A stretch of DNA of 15,134 bases from Dehalococcoidia bacterium. Its GTDB lineage: Bacteria > Chloroflexota > Dehalococcoidia > UBA2979. The notes under the pieces are model-generated. The model saw only the letters and a list, made by a program, of their open reading frames with translations. It searched no databases and was not told the origin of the DNA. This document shows positions 13,637-15,134 of the stretch, piece by piece (positions within the stretch are counted from its first letter, which is position 1; each line of letters begins with the position of its first letter). The stretch covers positions 1-15,134 of the forward strand of contig JALOAM010000072.1 in assembly GCA_023228765.1 (NCBI GenBank), written 5' to 3'. The position numbers and the translations under genes were made by a program.

Positions 13637-14827
13637 CTACCCCCGAGGCAGTCCGAGCCCGCGGGTCGCGATGATGTTGCGCTGGATCTCGGACGTGCCG
13701 CCGGCGATCGTGCTGGAGACGGCGCCGAGATAGCCGCGGGCGGCCATGCCGCGAAGGGCTTCCGGGCGGTCCTTGTCCCAGAGCTGGCCGTAGAGGCCGA
13801 AGAGCTTCAGCGTGGTGCTGGCGATGCGCTGGTTCAGCTCCGTGGTATAGAGCTTCGACATCGACGCTTCGTGGTTCGGGATGAGGCTGCGGAGCTGGAT
13901 GGTCATGTTCAGGTAGCTGAACAGCCGAGCGATGTCTGCCTCGATCCAGCGGTCGGCGAAGGCGAGGCGCCAGGTGCCGTCCTTCTTCCTCGCGGCGCGG
14001 GTCTGCTCCTCGGGGAGCGTCCGGGCCTGCTTGAGGAGGCCGCGAAGGATGCGCTGCACCCCCACGGCGTTGCCGATGCCGGAGCGTTCGAAGTCCGTGA
14101 GGGTCATGCCCACGTACCAGCCGCGGTTCTCCTCGCCCAGGCGGTTGCGGACGGGGACTCGCACGTCCTCGAAAAAGACTTCGTTGAAGGCGTGTCCGTC
14201 CGCCATGTTGATCAGCGGGCGGATGGAAACGCCGGGCGTCTTCAGGTCGAACATCAGCAGCGAGATGCCTCGGTGCTTCGGGGCGTCCGGGTCCGTCCGG
14301 GCGAGCATGTAGATCCAGTCGGCGCGGTGGGCGCCGGAGGTCCAAATCTTCTGGCCGTTCACCACGTACTCGTCGCCGTCGCGGATGGCGCGCGTCTGGA
14401 GGGATGCGAGGTCCGAGCCGGCGCCCGGCTCGCTCCAGCCCTGCGCCCAGTTCCGCTCGCCGTGCAGGATCTTGGTCAGGTGCTCCTGCTTCTGCTCCTC
14501 GGAGCCGTGGACCATCAGGGTCGGGCCGATCATCATCACGCCGAACCCACCGACGTTATTGACGCCGGCCTCCGCGAACTCCTCGTTCAGGACGAACTGC
14601 TCCTGCGCGCTCAGGCCCGCTCCGCCGTACTCCTTCGGCCAGTGCGGCGCGATCCACCCCTTCTCGACGAGGGCATCACGCCACGGCTGCATCGCCTCCG
14701 AGCCCGGGAACTCGCCGTCCTCGAACCCACCGCGCCCGCGGTTCGGGTACTTGTCCGCGTGCTCGTCGAGGAACGCGCGCACCTCGGCTCGGAAGGCAGC
14801 CTCGGCGGCGCTGTCAGATAGGTCCAT
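13637..14827 (-). CDS. Acyl-CoA dehydrogenase family protein
   Basis: A flavoprotein of 396 residues, full length for the family. It should desaturate an acyl-CoA at the alpha-beta bond and pass electrons through FAD to an electron-transfer flavoprotein. Landmarks: the helical N-terminal domain, the FAD/substrate loop WSEPGAGSDLASLQT (131-145), KIWTSGAHRADWIYMLARTD (160-179) in the beta domain, and GGTSEIQRNIIATRGLGLPR at the C-terminus. Where short- and medium-chain enzymes have the catalytic Glu (YEGT), this protein has AGGT (375-378). E247 in DFERSG is in the helix used for the catalytic base by isovaleryl- and long-chain-type enzymes and may serve instead (inference). The ATG has AGAGGA 6 nt upstream. 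It forms a single-gene unit with its own promoter and terminator. The substrate is unknown, though CaiA/FadE-like chemistry such as steroid, branched or aromatic side chains is possible. Confidence 0.93.
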   Translation of the reverse strand: MDLSDSAAEAAFRAEVRAFLDEHADKYPNRGRGGFEDGEFPGSEAMQPWRDALVEKGWIAPHWPKEYGGAGLSAQEQFVLNEEFAEAGVNNVGGFGVMMIGPTLMVHGSEEQKQEHLTKILHGERNWAQGWSEPGAGSDLASLQTRAIRDGDEYVVNGQKIWTSGAHRADWIYMLARTDPDAPKHRGISLLMFDLKTPGVSIRPLINMADGHAFNEVFFEDVRVPVRNRLGEENRGWYVGMTLTDFERSGIGNAVGVQRILRGLLKQARTLPEEQTRAARKKDGTWRLAFADRWIEADIARLFSYLNMTIQLRSLIPNHEASMSKLYTTELNQRIASTTLKLFGLYGQLWDKDRPEALRGMAARGYLGAVSSTIAGGTSEIQRNIIATRGLGLPRG

Positions 14828-14896
14828 GGGTCTTCCTCTCAGATGAGCGCGGCCTCAGAGGGTCGGAGGGTGGGCCGTCGCTCTCTTATGGAGATC

Positions 14897-14924
14897 AGAA
14901 TAATCCTTCGGGCTGGCGCATCAA
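14897..14924 (-). promoter_or_regulatory. Putative promoter of the acyl-CoA dehydrogenase gene
   Basis: Reading leftward, TTGATG (14919-14924) and TATTCT (14897-14902) are separated by 16 bp, each matching the sigma70 consensus at about 4/6, in an AT-rich patch. The leader to the ATG would be about 60 nt. Confidence 0.5.
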
Positions 14925-14980
14925 GTACGAGCGTGATGCGGAGATCGGACGTCATCGCCCCGAGCCTCTCTCGTCCGTCT

Positions 14981-15018
14981 CCCCTCTCCCGGTTCGGGAG
15001 AGGTGCCGGGGGTGAGGG
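14981..15018 (+). repeat. GC-rich hairpin repeat, copy 1
   Basis: The hairpin CCTCTCCCG / CGGGAGAGG (14983-14991 and 14995-15003, 3-nt loop) is followed by a CCGGGGGTGAGGG tail. It belongs to a type of intergenic repeat (CCCTCTCCC...GGGAGAGGG...GGGTGAGGG) that I recall from many bacterial genomes. Copy 2 is in opposite orientation 32 bp away. Confidence 0.65.
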
Positions 15019-15050
15019 CTCCTTCCATCGAGCACGCCGATCGGAGCAGA

Positions 15051-15088
15051 CCCTCACCCCCACCCTCTCCCGCTTCGCGGGCGAGGGG
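15051..15088 (-). repeat. GC-rich hairpin repeat, copy 2 (inverted)
   Basis: CCCTCACCCCC leads into the hairpin CCCTCTCCCGC / GCGGGCGAGGG (15063-15073 and 15077-15087, one mismatch, 3-nt loop). It is the 38-bp element of copy 1 in reverse orientation; the two could fold into one large cruciform. Confidence 0.65.
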
Positions 15089-15134
15089 GTCAGAGTCGGG
15101 TCGGAGGGGGACGGTGCCCTCGGCGGTCACGGCT

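Larger units (their letters stand above)
14925..15134. other. Intergenic region without a gene, right window edge
   Basis: Two inverted copies of a GC-rich hairpin repeat dominate this stretch, and short reading frames across it follow the repeat rather than coding signals. No gene start is supported up to the window end. Confidence 0.6.

Noticed and set aside
13401..14345. Upstream open extension of the membrane-protein gene
   Set aside because: It is a shadow of the acyl-CoA dehydrogenase in another frame and runs through a terminator; ATG 13400 has its own ribosome-binding site.
13370..14821. Rightward frame of 483 codons
   Set aside because: It is antisense to the acyl-CoA dehydrogenase and has no coding evidence of its own.
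14839..15130. Short leftward frames at the right edge
   Set aside because: They run across the inverted hairpin repeats, and their Pro/Gly/Glu/Arg-rich composition comes from the repeat itself.

Overview
The window is about 15 kb of GC-rich bacterial DNA with short intergenic gaps, frequent GTG starts and 4-8 nt gene overlaps. I think Chloroflexota (Thermomicrobia- or Dehalococcoidia-like) is most likely. The grounds are the Ser/Thr/Ala-rich linker behind the lipobox of the sulfate-binding lipoprotein, the HD plus LuxR regulator type and the dispersed intergenic repeats. A high-GC actinobacterium cannot be excluded from sequence alone. No rRNA, tRNA, IS element, prophage or CRISPR array was seen.

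Layout, left to right. (1) 1-33: the start of a leftward gene that leaves the window. (2) 34-320: repeat-rich non-coding DNA. (3) 321-1916, leftward: an LQRTAGN-motif protein with HH...GN nuclease-like motifs, a possible effector of an injection system. (4) 2135-3642, rightward: a small zinc-ribbon-like protein, then a catabolic-type threonine ammonia-lyase with an ACT domain. (5) 3670-7628, leftward: a complete sulfate/thiosulfate ABC importer operon, sbp-cysT-cysW-cysA, every junction overlapping. (6) 7629-7870: a good promoter with an imperfect palindrome on its -10 box, and a hairpin in the leader. (7) 7871-10132, leftward: an Rrf2-family regulator with four clustered cysteines, just downstream of a DHA2-type drug exporter-like MFS gene. 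(8) 10403-12654, rightward: a degenerate receiver-domain protein overlapping a large HD-GYP-like protein with a C-terminal LuxR helix-turn-helix. (9) 12714-13400, leftward: an unknown three-helix membrane protein. (10) 13637-14827, leftward: an acyl-CoA dehydrogenase with its own promoter and terminator. (11) 14828-15134: promoter region, then two inverted copies of a GC-rich hairpin repeat.

How the genes work together. The sulfate importer is the clearest unit: lipoprotein capture, two permeases and an ATPase, probably controlled by the adjacent Rrf2 protein through the palindrome on the sbp promoter (inference). The most unusual unit is the pair at 10403-12654. The first protein keeps the receiver fold but has Glu in place of the phospho-acceptor Asp and lacks the conserved Lys. 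The second joins an HD-GYP-like hydrolase or nucleotide-sensing domain directly to a DNA-binding domain. Together they look like a phosphorylation-independent regulatory module, possibly sensing cyclic dinucleotides. The LQRTAGN protein is the second candidate for a poorly described system.
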